The position numbers and the translations under genes were made by a program. This document shows, in pieces, positions 42,895 through 51,300 of a stretch of 64,000 nt of DNA. The DNA is from Asticcacaulis sp. YBE204 (GTDB lineage: Bacteria; Pseudomonadota; Alphaproteobacteria; Caulobacterales; Caulobacteraceae), in the NCBI RefSeq assembly GCF_000495855.1, contig NZ_AWGF01000003.1, positions 186,001-250,000 of the forward strand. The letters run 5' to 3'. Positions within the stretch are counted from its first letter, which is position 1, and each line of letters begins with the position of its first letter. The notes beneath the pieces are model-generated. The model saw only the letters and a program-made list of their open reading frames with translations, was not told the origin of the DNA and ran no database searches.

Positions 42895-42919
42895 AGCGCA
42901 CTCCCATGTCTCTTATCGT

Positions 42920-42935
42920 TGATACGTATTTATCA
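42920..42935. promoter_or_regulatory. Operator-like palindrome upstream of the alpha-galactosidase
   Basis: The 16-bp inverted repeat TGATA-CGTATT-TATCA lies 25 nt before the gene's ATG, where a LacI/GntR-type repressor of a glycan-use gene might bind. No regulator gene is adjacent. Confidence 0.35.
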
Positions 42936-42957
42936 TACAATAATTGGGAGTCGAGTG

Positions 42958-43133
42958 AAGAGATAGGGTGGGTGTTCAGCGGTTGAGTATCGGCTAGGGA
43001 TTTTTGCCGAAAGACGTAAGTCTGGCCGCAAGGCCGAAACGCCGCCTCGATGTGAACATCGGGGCAAGTTTCCAACGTAGCGGGCGGCAACAAAGACCAG
43101 CCGAGACGACCCGATGAGCGCCCACCCTATCTC
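42958..43133. repeat. Intergenic element with 14-bp inverted ends
   Basis: Imperfect ends AGATAGGGTGGGTG (about 42960) and CGCCCACCCTATCT (to 43131) bound roughly 172 bp with internal hairpins such as GGCCGCAAGGCC and CGATGTGAACATCG. It fills the gap between the galactosidase start and the corA stop. No gene seen. Confidence 0.5.
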
Positions 43134-44141
43134 CTATAACCAGCCCTTGATGCGGAACCAGACCAGCGGCCCGACCGCCGAGGCGATCATCGCGCCCACC
43201 ACCACCGGATAGGCCCAGGGCTGATGCAGTTCGGGCATATATTCGAAGTTCATCCCGTACAGCGACGCGATCAAAGTCGGCGGCAGGAAGGCCACCGAGG
43301 CCACCGAAACGATCTTGATCGTCGTGTTCTGCTCCAGATTGATCATCCCCAGCGCGGCCTCGTGCAGATAGGCGATATTACCCGACACGAAGGCCGCGTG
43401 ATCGTTGAGCGAGGACACGTCCTTTTCCAGCGTGCGCAGGTGTTCGTGAAAGGCGTCATAAGCCTCCTTCGTGCCGATCAGGTCGAGCGGCAGACCTCGC
43501 GCATAAAGCAAAAGCCGTCCCAGAGAGACGAGACTGTCGCGGATGCGCGCCGTGTCGCTCTGACAGCCGCCCAGTTCGCGCAGGACCTTTTCGAGGTTGC
43601 GGCCCTTTTTGGGGGCAAAGATGCGCGACGAAATGCCCTCGACCATGCCAGACGCCCGTTCCAGCAAATCGGCTGTGCGGTCGATCAGCACATCGAGCAG
43701 ATTGCCGAACGCCTCCGCCGGATAGCTGCACAGGTCGGGCTGACGCACCACGCGGTCGGCGAAGATCGAGAACGATTTCGGGTCGATATAGCGGATGGTG
43801 ATCAGGTGTTCTTCGTGCAGGACGAAGGTCACCGGCCCGGATTGAAGCTGATCCTGCCCGCCGTGGAAGGCCAGTTGCGCCGTCATGAAGGCCGCCCCGT
43901 CATCGACATAGAGCCGCGAGGAAAACTCGATCTCTTCCATGTCTTCGCGCGTCGGCAGGTTGAGGCCCACCACGCCCTCGACATAATGTTCCTCTTCGCG
44001 GTCGGGCGTGTAGAGGTCGATCCATACCATTTCCGGCGTGATGTCGCACCAGCCGGATTCGCCGCCCTCGTCGGGCTCGATCGGATGCACGGCGGACATC
44101 GCGCCTTCGGCAGCGTCGCTGCGACTGTAGATATTGAGCAT
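43134..44141 (-). CDS. corA: CorA-type magnesium/cobalt transporter
   Basis: 335 residues; the start could also be at MSAVHPIEPDE, 14 codons downstream. A large cytoplasmic N-terminal domain (CDITPEMVWIDLYTPDREEE) leads through long helices to two C-terminal TM segments. The ion-selectivity loop has the signature YGMNF (ASLYGMNFEYMPELHQPWAY), and the C-terminus is VGPLVWFRIKGWL. It forms a pentameric channel for Mg2+ and, less well, Co2+. Separate terminators and gaps suggest its own transcription unit. Confidence 0.94.
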   Translation of the reverse strand: MLNIYSRSDAAEGAMSAVHPIEPDEGGESGWCDITPEMVWIDLYTPDREEEHYVEGVVGLNLPTREDMEEIEFSSRLYVDDGAAFMTAQLAFHGGQDQLQSGPVTFVLHEEHLITIRYIDPKSFSIFADRVVRQPDLCSYPAEAFGNLLDVLIDRTADLLERASGMVEGISSRIFAPKKGRNLEKVLRELGGCQSDTARIRDSLVSLGRLLLYARGLPLDLIGTKEAYDAFHEHLRTLEKDVSSLNDHAAFVSGNIAYLHEAALGMINLEQNTTIKIVSVASVAFLPPTLIASLYGMNFEYMPELHQPWAYPVVVGAMIASAVGPLVWFRIKGWL

Positions 44142-44199
44142 GGAACGCCCCCTGAATTACCTCTCAAGACCTACAGGGAATCGATTGCGACGCCAATGC

Positions 44200-44230
44200 A
44201 AAACGCCGCCCGGAGACCGGACGGCGTTTT
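44200..44230. terminator. Intrinsic terminator between CHAP and corA genes
   Basis: The stem AAAACGCCGCCCGG / CCGGACGGCGTTTT has one mismatch, with A4 and T4 at its two ends. Confidence 0.8.
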
Positions 44231-44249
44231 GAAACTTATGAGCCTGAAC

Positions 44250-45224
44250 TCAGGCCTTTTTCTTGGTAGCGGCCTTGTCGTCCGTCTCGGCGACCTTCTT
44301 GGTTGCGGTTTTGGACTTGGCAGAGGTCTTCTCCGCCTTGTCCGAAGCGTCGGCGACCTTAATGGCCTTCTTCGAGGATTTCGACTCGGCCTTTTCAGCG
44401 ACCTTGGTCTTGCTGGAAGATTTTTTGGCGTCGGCCTTCTCGGCCACTTCGGTCTTGGTCGGCTTCTTGGAAGGCGTTTTGTCCGCCTTTACATCCTTGG
44501 CCGGGGCCTTCGCAGCGATGACTTTTTCGGTAGCCTTCACCGGCGCGGCGGGCGCATCTTCATTCAGCTTTTGAGCGGCCAGTTCCTGCCCCTTGGGGGC
44601 GTCGGCATCGGCGATCAGGGTGGCAGCGAGCGCCTTGTTCTGGGTTTTGGCAGAGGTCTTGATGACACTCTTGGAAGTCTTGTCGATCTTGCTGACGGCG
44701 GGCTTATCCAGCACCTGCGTCACGAGATTCTGGCCCATTTCCTGGCCTTTTTGCGCGGCCTGATAGATGAAGCCGTAGGTCGGATAGACCGTGGTGCCGA
44801 GGTCGGCGATCGGGCCGTACCACACCTTGACCTTGGACCAGTCACCCTTGTCGGAGACGTCAACGACGGTGACGTCCTTTTCGACCTGCCCGCGCGAACC
44901 GTTGATCGGCGACCAGTTGGCGTGGGTGATCTGAATGACGCGTTCGGTGACGACTTGCGAAACGACGGCCACGTGGCCCAGTTTCATCTTGCCTTGCGGG
45001 CGGAAGACCAGAACCGCGCCGGCCTTAGGCGAAAAACCCTTGTCGTACTTGCCGGAAGCGCCTTCCCACCAGGTCCACGCGTCACCGAAGATGTTCATGC
45101 CCGTGATCGAGCGGGCGAAGGTGACACATTGCCAGTAGGGGGACTTCTTTTCAGCGGCCTGAGTGCTGGTTGCACCGAAAGCCAGAACCGCCGATAACGC
45201 CAATACGCTTAGTTTTTTCAGCAC
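44250..45224 (-). CDS. Exported CHAP-domain protein with a Lys/Ala-rich tail
   Basis: 324 residues with a signal peptide (MLKKLSVLALSAVLAFGATS, cleaved near TQA). The CHAP (NlpC/P60-like amidase) domain has the catalytic cysteine C33 in YWQCVTFARSITGMNI and the catalytic histidine in MKLGHVAVVSQVV, with ITHANWSPINGSRG. The last 140 residues are a histone H1-like Lys/Ala/Thr-rich repeat (VAEKADAKKSSSKTKVAEKA). CHAP enzymes cut peptidoglycan peptides; the basic tail may bind the wall or DNA or be a spacer. A full CtrA box lies about 240 bp upstream, suggesting cell-cycle control. Confidence 0.88.
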   Translation of the reverse strand: MLKKLSVLALSAVLAFGATSTQAAEKKSPYWQCVTFARSITGMNIFGDAWTWWEGASGKYDKGFSPKAGAVLVFRPQGKMKLGHVAVVSQVVTERVIQITHANWSPINGSRGQVEKDVTVVDVSDKGDWSKVKVWYGPIADLGTTVYPTYGFIYQAAQKGQEMGQNLVTQVLDKPAVSKIDKTSKSVIKTSAKTQNKALAATLIADADAPKGQELAAQKLNEDAPAAPVKATEKVIAAKAPAKDVKADKTPSKKPTKTEVAEKADAKKSSSKTKVAEKAESKSSKKAIKVADASDKAEKTSAKSKTATKKVAETDDKAATKKKA

Positions 45225-45460
45225 GCACGCACTCCATTTGGGGCCTGATCGAGCCGGTGCGCGTCTGCGTCATCCGTACTCTTAGGGGTCTTACAGGGGG
45301 TGGCTGCGGGTGGAAAAGTTAAGACGTAAACGCCCGCAACATTTTTACTACGAGGCTTTGATATATAACTTACACAAGTTTACAAAGTCTTTATTTTGGT
45401 TAACGTGGTAAAATTCCCACATTTCACCATGCCTCGCGGCCATATGTGGCGAAAATGTTG

Positions 45461-45475
45461 TTAAACATCAGTTAA
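45461..45475. promoter_or_regulatory. Candidate CtrA box upstream of the CHAP gene
   Basis: TTAA-ACATCAG-TTAA is an exact TTAA-N7-TTAA CtrA recognition motif. It lies in the 358-bp AT-rich gap upstream of the CHAP gene and downstream of the acyltransferase gene. The same gap contains other TTAAC half-sites. Confidence 0.55.
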
Positions 45476-45484
45476 CTATAAATA

Positions 45485-45582
45485 CGAGTGCGCTGCGAAA
45501 AAATTTGGGGGCAAATTCACCCTTTTGGCGAATTCACCCCCATCGGACTATGGAATCCTTATTTTTCGCACAGCGACTCTTA
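45485..45582. other. Nested long hairpin after the acyltransferase gene
   Basis: The outer arms (GAGTGCGCTGCGAAAAAA and TTTTTCGCACAGCGACTC) pair imperfectly. The inner segment forms a 15-bp stem around an A-rich loop (GGGGGTGAATTCGCC with GGTGAATTTGCCCCC, counting G-T pairs). It directly follows the acyltransferase stop and may be its terminator or a repeat element. Confidence 0.5.
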
Positions 45583-46704
45583 TTAACGCGCCATCTGATA
45601 GGCGAGTCGGTAGCGGACCTTGTCGCCGATATGGCGGATCACTTTCCGGAACGGCAGTTCGACCAGATGGTGCCCCAGCATGGCGACCGGCACGATGGCG
45701 ACCAGACCGGCGAACCACCACATGAACGGCAGCGGCGCGTCCCCCGTCCCCAGCACCATGCCCGCGACGTTGAGATAGATCCACTTCCACGGCACATAGA
45801 CCATGTACATGGCGAACGAGACCTCACCCAGATAGACCATGACACGGTTGCCCATGATGCCGTCATTGCCGAGCCCACCAACACAGAGCAGCATCAGGCC
45901 CAGCGCCACAACGATCAGGGCGTCGAACGGCAGCCAGGTCGCCGCGACCAGCGCCGTCAGAGACGCCGCGGCGGCCCCGATCAGGGCGATGGTGCGCGAC
46001 TTAACCGCGCCGGACCGCCACAGCAAATAGAGCGAACAACCGAGCATGAAGGCCGGGACGATGCGCAGCGCGCCCCAGAACACCGTCGCGCGCGTCAGCG
46101 GGAAGCCCATGAAGACTTCGAAGATGAGATAGAGGCTGGTCAGGAAGGCGGCGCTGAGGCCGAGCGCCAGCCATGGACGGTAGCGCATCGACCATGCGAC
46201 CGTGCCGAAGACCGGGAACAAGAGATAGGCGAACCATTCCGCCGAGATCGACCAGGACGGGTGGTTGAAGGCGGCTTCGGGTGCCAGCCCCCAGGCCTGA
46301 ACGAGGAACAGGTGCGCGGGCAAGGCTTCCCAGTTGACGAGGTTCTTGTCGACGCTCATCCCCTTGAACGTCGCCGCCGCCCACAGCAGGATGGCGAACA
46401 ACAGCGTCGCCATATGCAGGGGATAGATGCGCGCCAGTCGGTTGACGATGAACGATCCATACTGAAACCGTCCGTCGCCGAGGCTGCTTAAGTACACATG
46501 GCTCAGAATGAAACCGGACAGGACGAAGAACAGATCGACCCCCAGATAGCCCTTGTCGACGATGCCGAGCGGGATCGCCCCTTGCAGGGCGGGCCAGTAG
46601 CTGAACAGGATCACCCAGACCGCCGCGAAAAAACGCAGCGAGGTCAGGGGCTTGATGTCGGTTGCCGCGACCTGCGCGACGGTGGCTCGGATCGAAGAGG
46701 TCAT
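45583..46704 (-). CDS. Acyltransferase-3 family membrane protein (OafA/YrhL-like)
   Basis: 373 residues with about ten hydrophobic segments. The N-terminal family motif is LTSLRFFAAVWVILFSYWPA, with KGYLGVDLFFVLSGFILSHV and FIVNRLARIYPLHMATLLFA. In canonical members the first motif has a catalytic histidine (RxxAxxxVxxxH); here the corresponding stretch reads LFSYW, so the histidine may be replaced or shifted. Family members O-acetylate surface polysaccharides or peptidoglycan in the inner membrane. No glycan-synthesis genes flank it, so the substrate is unknown. Confidence 0.88.
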   Translation of the reverse strand: MTSSIRATVAQVAATDIKPLTSLRFFAAVWVILFSYWPALQGAIPLGIVDKGYLGVDLFFVLSGFILSHVYLSSLGDGRFQYGSFIVNRLARIYPLHMATLLFAILLWAAATFKGMSVDKNLVNWEALPAHLFLVQAWGLAPEAAFNHPSWSISAEWFAYLLFPVFGTVAWSMRYRPWLALGLSAAFLTSLYLIFEVFMGFPLTRATVFWGALRIVPAFMLGCSLYLLWRSGAVKSRTIALIGAAAASLTALVAATWLPFDALIVVALGLMLLCVGGLGNDGIMGNRVMVYLGEVSFAMYMVYVPWKWIYLNVAGMVLGTGDAPLPFMWWFAGLVAIVPVAMLGHHLVELPFRKVIRHIGDKVRYRLAYQMAR

Positions 46705-46825
46705 GGTGCGGGGGCCTCAGGTTTGCCCGTTTCGGGCGGGTGACTGTTCCAAAATGCGCCGGTGAGGCGAATTTCAGTCGATCTGTGCAGGTTTCGTGCC
46801 CTTTACAGGCGTAGTGGACACGAAA

Positions 46826-46857
46826 ACGCCCTGCGGCCAAACCTGCCACAGGGCGCT
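46826..46857 (-). terminator. Probable terminator of the ydbH-ynbE-ydbL operon
   Basis: The stem CGCCCTG / CAGGGCG around a loop with internal pairing is followed on the minus strand by GTTTTCG. It lies downstream of ydbL beyond a palindromic element and upstream of the acyltransferase gene. Confidence 0.55.
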
Positions 46858-46892
46858 TAAGATCGGATGAACCCGGTAGGATTTTCCTCATT

Positions 46893-47075
46893 CATACTCC
46901 CCCGCCACGCGGGGGAGATGTCCGGTTTACCGGACAGAGGGGGGCCTTACCGGCAGAGGCAATAAACAGCGAAAGTGCAGAAGAAACCTGAGCAAGGCCC
47001 CCACCGTCTTTTGCCGCTACGCGTCAAAACCACGGCACGGGCCGCCCCGCTCCCCGCCACGCCGGGGGAGTATAA
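46893..47075. repeat. Two-ended palindromic element, ATACTCCCCC family, copy 1
   Basis: A 183-bp unit with ends CATACTCCCCC and GGGGGAGTAT, each forming its own hairpin, and inner GGGGGGCCTT / AAGGCCCCC segments. It lies between ydbL and the acyltransferase gene. The related copy is at 61328-61485. Confidence 0.78.
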
Positions 47076-47082
47076 ATACGGC

Positions 47083-47460
47083 CTACTTCTGCTTCCAGCT
47101 GCCGGACTCGTCCTTGTAGAACTGACCGGGCTTGAGGTTCGGGAAGATCGTCGTCGTGAAGGCCGAGGCTCCGGCGGCGGCGGGCGAGACGCCGTTCTTG
47201 GCGGCGGCTTCGGCGAACACCTTGGCACGACCGGCGTTGATTTCGTCCACCGCGTCCTTGGTGGCGGCATCGGCCGAGCCCTTGACGAGGCCGAGATAAC
47301 CGTCGGACTGCTCACCGACGGTGCCTGCGGCCTTGGCGGCGTCGACGGTCGCCTTGGCGGCGGATTGCGCATAGGCGGGGGTGTTGAGAGCCACGGTACC
47401 GGCCAGAACCGCCGACGACACCACTACAGCGCTCAGAATAGAGAAAAGAGTCTTTTTCAT
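47083..47460 (-). CDS. ydbL: YdbL family protein (DUF1318)
   Basis: 125 residues with a Sec signal peptide (MKKTLFSILSAVVVSSAVLA, cleaved near AYAQS). The mature part is short and helical (DAAKAAGTVGEQSDGYLGLV, DAVDEINAGRAKVFAEAAAK, NGVSPAAAGA), typical of the DUF1318 family. In E. coli ydbL is co-transcribed with ydbH and ynbE, whose products form a lipid-transport bridge between inner and outer membranes; YdbL is proposed to assist assembly of that bridge. It follows ynbE here after 10 bp. Confidence 0.88.
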   Translation of the reverse strand: MKKTLFSILSAVVVSSAVLAGTVALNTPAYAQSAAKATVDAAKAAGTVGEQSDGYLGLVKGSADAATKDAVDEINAGRAKVFAEAAAKNGVSPAAAGASAFTTTIFPNLKPGQFYKDESGSWKQK

Positions 47461-47470
47461 CGGTTATTCC

Positions 47471-47668
47471 TTAGAACAGATCGGGGTTTTCTTTGACCAG
47501 CGCCTTCACGTCCTCATCGAGGCTGATGCGCACATTGTGGTCAAGCTTGGCATAGATGGTGATCGGCTCCACCTGGAGACGGATCGTCGGGGTACACGCG
47601 GCGAGCATTGCCGCTCCGGCCAGAACGATGGCCGCCGCGCCCGCCCGCGCGGGGAACAATTTGGACAT
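47471..47668 (-). CDS. ynbE: YnbE-like outer-membrane lipoprotein
   Basis: 65 residues from the ATG at 47668 (MSKLFPARAGAAAIVLAGAA, lipobox LAAC). An upstream in-frame start at 47770 is rejected because it precedes the signal by 34 residues. The short mature part TPTIRLQVEPITIYAKLDHN, then VRISLDEDVKALVKENPDLF, matches the YnbE family (the VEPITIYAKLDHNV stretch). In E. coli YnbE multimerises by strand stacking on the C-terminus of YdbH at the outer membrane. Here the ydbH gene is separated from it by an unrelated gene. Confidence 0.9.
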   Translation of the reverse strand: MSKLFPARAGAAAIVLAGAAMLAACTPTIRLQVEPITIYAKLDHNVRISLDEDVKALVKENPDLF

Positions 47669-47766
47669 GTAAAACTCCGTCTCAGGAAATGGCGTGAACA
47701 TACATCTATAAGATATAGGCTGAACGCAGTCTGAATGGAAATTACATTTTCCGTCTGGCATCGCGT

Positions 47767-48297
47767 TCAATTTTCCGAAAACAATCTGGGACCTTTCGAA
47801 GACTTGGTCACAGAGTCGTCTTCGCCCAGCCTTATCCAGGCAATGCCCTGTCCCTTCTCATATAAATAGATGGAAAAGGTATAGCTTATGCCGGGTTCGG
47901 CGGTCGTTGAAATGGCGCATTCAGCATTGGTCCAGTTCAGGCAGGTTACGGTAAAAACGGCCCGTCGGCATTCTGAATCGTAACAGGTTTTGACCTTTAC
48001 CCTGTAACCGAGATGGTTAAAGCTATCACCTTTGCGATAGGTCCCCGTGGGTGCGTAAAACAAAAACCTGCCAGATTTTATACATTTGAAACCGACACCG
48101 CTGCAATCGAACAGCGGTTCGCGCCACGTGCCTCGACCGTCGTTTAGTCTCTCGATAGAGCCGAGGGAAATTTCGCTATCCGTGAATTCTATAAACTCCT
48201 TACTGGACAGATATAGAGATTCACCGGCAATAGCAGGGGTCGTCATACTTAAAAAAGCTGCGCCCAAACAAGACATCCTGATCATTCCGCGCTCCAC
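47767..48297 (-). CDS. Exported protein of unknown function inserted between ydbH and ynbE
   Basis: Up to 176 residues; M1, M5 and M8 are all possible starts, before a signal-like MSCLGAAFLSMTTPAIAG. The mature part is beta-rich with paired cysteines (FDCSGVGFKCIK, KTCYDSECRR, VTCLNWTNAEC), suggesting disulfides in the periplasm. No family recognised. It is clearly more AT-rich than its neighbours, and in other genomes ydbH and ynbE are usually adjacent, so this looks like a later insertion. It lies 23 bp after ydbH and 98 bp before ynbE, in the same direction. Confidence 0.7.
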   Translation of the reverse strand: MERGMIRMSCLGAAFLSMTTPAIAGESLYLSSKEFIEFTDSEISLGSIERLNDGRGTWREPLFDCSGVGFKCIKSGRFLFYAPTGTYRKGDSFNHLGYRVKVKTCYDSECRRAVFTVTCLNWTNAECAISTTAEPGISYTFSIYLYEKGQGIAWIRLGEDDSVTKSSKGPRLFSEN

Positions 48298-48320
48298 GGC
48301 CCATCCTGTTTTGAGACGGT

Positions 48321-51300
48321 TTACTTTTTCGGGCTCCAGTCGAAGCCGCCGCGTTTTTGCACGGCGATGACGTCGCTGAGGATCTGGCCCAGATTATAGT
48401 TGACGTCGAGGTTCAGGTTGACCGGCGTATCTGACGGCAGGTCGATCGGCTGCTGGGCGATACGCCCGCGCAGGAATTCGAACAGCGGGATCTTCGCTTC
48501 CCTGCGCTCAGGCGGATCGTACTTGCCCTGAATATGGAAGTTGAAGCCCAGAATGCCCTTATCGTTGGTGCCGATATAGGCGTCGAGATTCGAATAGGCG
48601 AGATGCTCCATCGCCTGATAGGCGAAGTTTTCCAGCGTGTTGGCCGGGGCCGCCGTGATGGTTTTCGCGCCCCCCCCTTCGACGGTCTGCGTGACCTTGC
48701 CGTCCGGCGTCACGTCCTGAAGTCCGGCGCGCTTGATCGAGATGCGGCCCGGACCGTCGCCCTTGAGGAAGCCCCTTGCGACCGTGATCTTGTCGTCCTT
48801 GAACTCGAACGGCACGCGACCCGACACGCGACCCACGAAATCGACATCCTTGCCAAACGCGCTGGCCTCGACGACCTTGCCAAAATCGACGTGCTCGAAA
48901 TAGAGCGCGCCCTTGAGGCCCTTGGCAAGGTCGAACGGCACGTCCATCGGCTCCAGCGCGAAGACCCCGCCGGGGCTGGTCACATTGGCACGCTCCAGTT
49001 TCAGCGTTTCGCCCGCGAACTGCATGACCGCGGTCACGTCGGTCAACGGCACGAAGCTGGTCACCTTGTTGACCGTGATCGTCTGGCCCGGCGCGGAGTT
49101 GAGCGGTGACAGGTTGTCGAAAACGATGCGCCCGTTCAGCCCTTCGGCCAGACCGGCGGGGCTGGTGAAGGTCAGGTTCTGCAACAGGGCCGTGCCGCCG
49201 CTGACCGAGCCGTCCTTCGACCAGCCGACATAGCCCGTGAAATCGATATGGCCGGTGGTGTCGCGCGCCATGACTCCGGCCACCAGCGGCGTCAGGTCGA
49301 GCGGTTGCAGCTTGTCCGGAGTAAAGGTCAGGTTCGGTGTGGTGATATCGAGCCGCCCTGCCCCCGTCGCGAGGTCGGAGGTCAGAACCACGTCGGCGAC
49401 CGAGTCCGGCGCACGTTTGCGCACGACCGGATCGGCGGCATAGACCTTGAGCCTGCCATCGAGCGTCTTGCGGCCCTGCGCCACGTCGCCGGTGACGACG
49501 ACCGGGTGGAAGCGCGGGATTTCCAGCGCATCGGCGGCGGCGAGGTTGTCCAGCGCGACTTTGAATCCGACGCCCTGTGTATCAGCGAAGGTAAAAGCGT
49601 CAAAGCGGCCCTTGCCGCCGTTGAGCTTGACCTGAAAATCGGGGGCGTCGGCGATCAGGGTATCGAAAGTACCCTGCGCCCGCCATTGACTGCCGGACAT
49701 GCTGAACAGCGGCGCGTCGACCGGGCACAGGCGCGTCGTGACATTGGTCATCCGCCCGCCGATATCGGCCCGGTCGGCGGTGACGTTGGTGCATTGATCC
49801 AGCCGCACATCGAGGCCGGTCGGCGTGGTGATAAAGCGCCCATCGGCCTTCAGCTTCACACCATAGGCCGGGGCGAAGTTGAACGCCGTCTCTATATTCA
49901 GTCGTCCTGACACCGCACCTTCGGAACCGATGCCCATATCGGTGACGCGCGCCGTCAGGGCGGGCAGATCTCCGCCCGCCGTCGTCAGGGTCAGAGCTCC
50001 CCGCCCGCGCGATGAAATCAGCACCTGATTGCCACCGGGGGCCACGCGGATTTCGCCGCCGCTTTTCGGGCGGATGATTGCGGTTTTGGTCAGTTTCACG
50101 TCGAAGTCGTTATTGACCAGGGTGACGCGCACGCCTTCGGCCCTGAGGCTGAAACGGTCGACCGCCCGCAGCATCGCCACCATTACGTCCGGCCCTTCCG
50201 GCGCGGCGGGGACCGGCGGGGTGCCGGGCGGCAGGCGCGTATTCGACAGTTCGGCGGCGCGGCGGCCTTCGGCCAGCACCTTGACGCGGTCGTCGGCCAG
50301 CGGGGCCAGTCCCTGATAGCGACCGTCGGCGCTGTTGATATCGGTATCAAGCGCCAGTTCAAAGCCCTGCGTGTTCGAGCGCCCCTGCCCGTCCAGTCGC
50401 GCGGTCACCGTATCGAGGATCAGATCGTTCTGAGCGATGCGCGCGGCCCTGGCTTGGCCGTGGAAGCCGAATTCCAGTCCCTGCTCACCCTGCGCCAATG
50501 CAAACTCCGGAAGGGTCACCGCCGCGTCTTTCAGGAACAACGTATCCTGACGCAGCACCCCGACCGTGCCGTGCAGCGGCCCTTTGAGCGTCACCACCGC
50601 CGTCTCATTCAGATTCAGATCGGCCTTGAGGCTGAGATCCTGCCCTTCGAAGCTTAAGCTCCGGCTGTCGATCGTGCCGGTTTGCAGGCTGTCAGCGCGC
50701 GACAGCAGCCGGGTCGTGCCATCAAACGTCAGGCGCGTGTTTTCGACGTCCATCCGGCCTTCGATCGCCGTATTGGCTTCGAATACTGTCACATCGGCGG
50801 CGGCACCCTGCATCCCGGCAGCGCGGACGGCAAAACGGCCACTGACCAGCCCGTCGAAGCCCGACAGCGGCGATTTGCGCGCGGCCTCTTCGGACAACTG
50901 ACGATAGGGGACGCGCAGATTGAGGTCGGTATGGACGCCCTGCATATGGGTGTCGGGATCGCCCTCGACGTCCGATGTCTTGAGCACCAACTCTTCTGCC
51001 GACAGGCGCGCCTCGATGCGCAGGGCCTCGCCCGCCTCGGCGTCCTTTTCGGCGCGGATACGAACATAGCCCGCCGACAGATGGCCCTGCGCCATCTGGC
51101 CGTCGAGGTCTGCCGGTTTCAGGTTCAGGTCGAGCGCCGTCAGACGCCCCTTGACCAGATTGAGCCCGCCGGTCGCGCCAATAGTGCCGTAATCGGTGCG
51201 CACGCGGATGCGGGCGTCTTCGACCAGGATATTTTCGGGCGGATCGCCGCCGGGACCGGCGCTGCCCTTGAGCAGCTTGTCCAGCGTACCGAAGCCGAAA

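Noticed and set aside
43224-45197. 657-residue plus-strand frame across corA and the CHAP gene
   Set aside because: Antisense shadow covering two clear minus-strand genes and their terminator.
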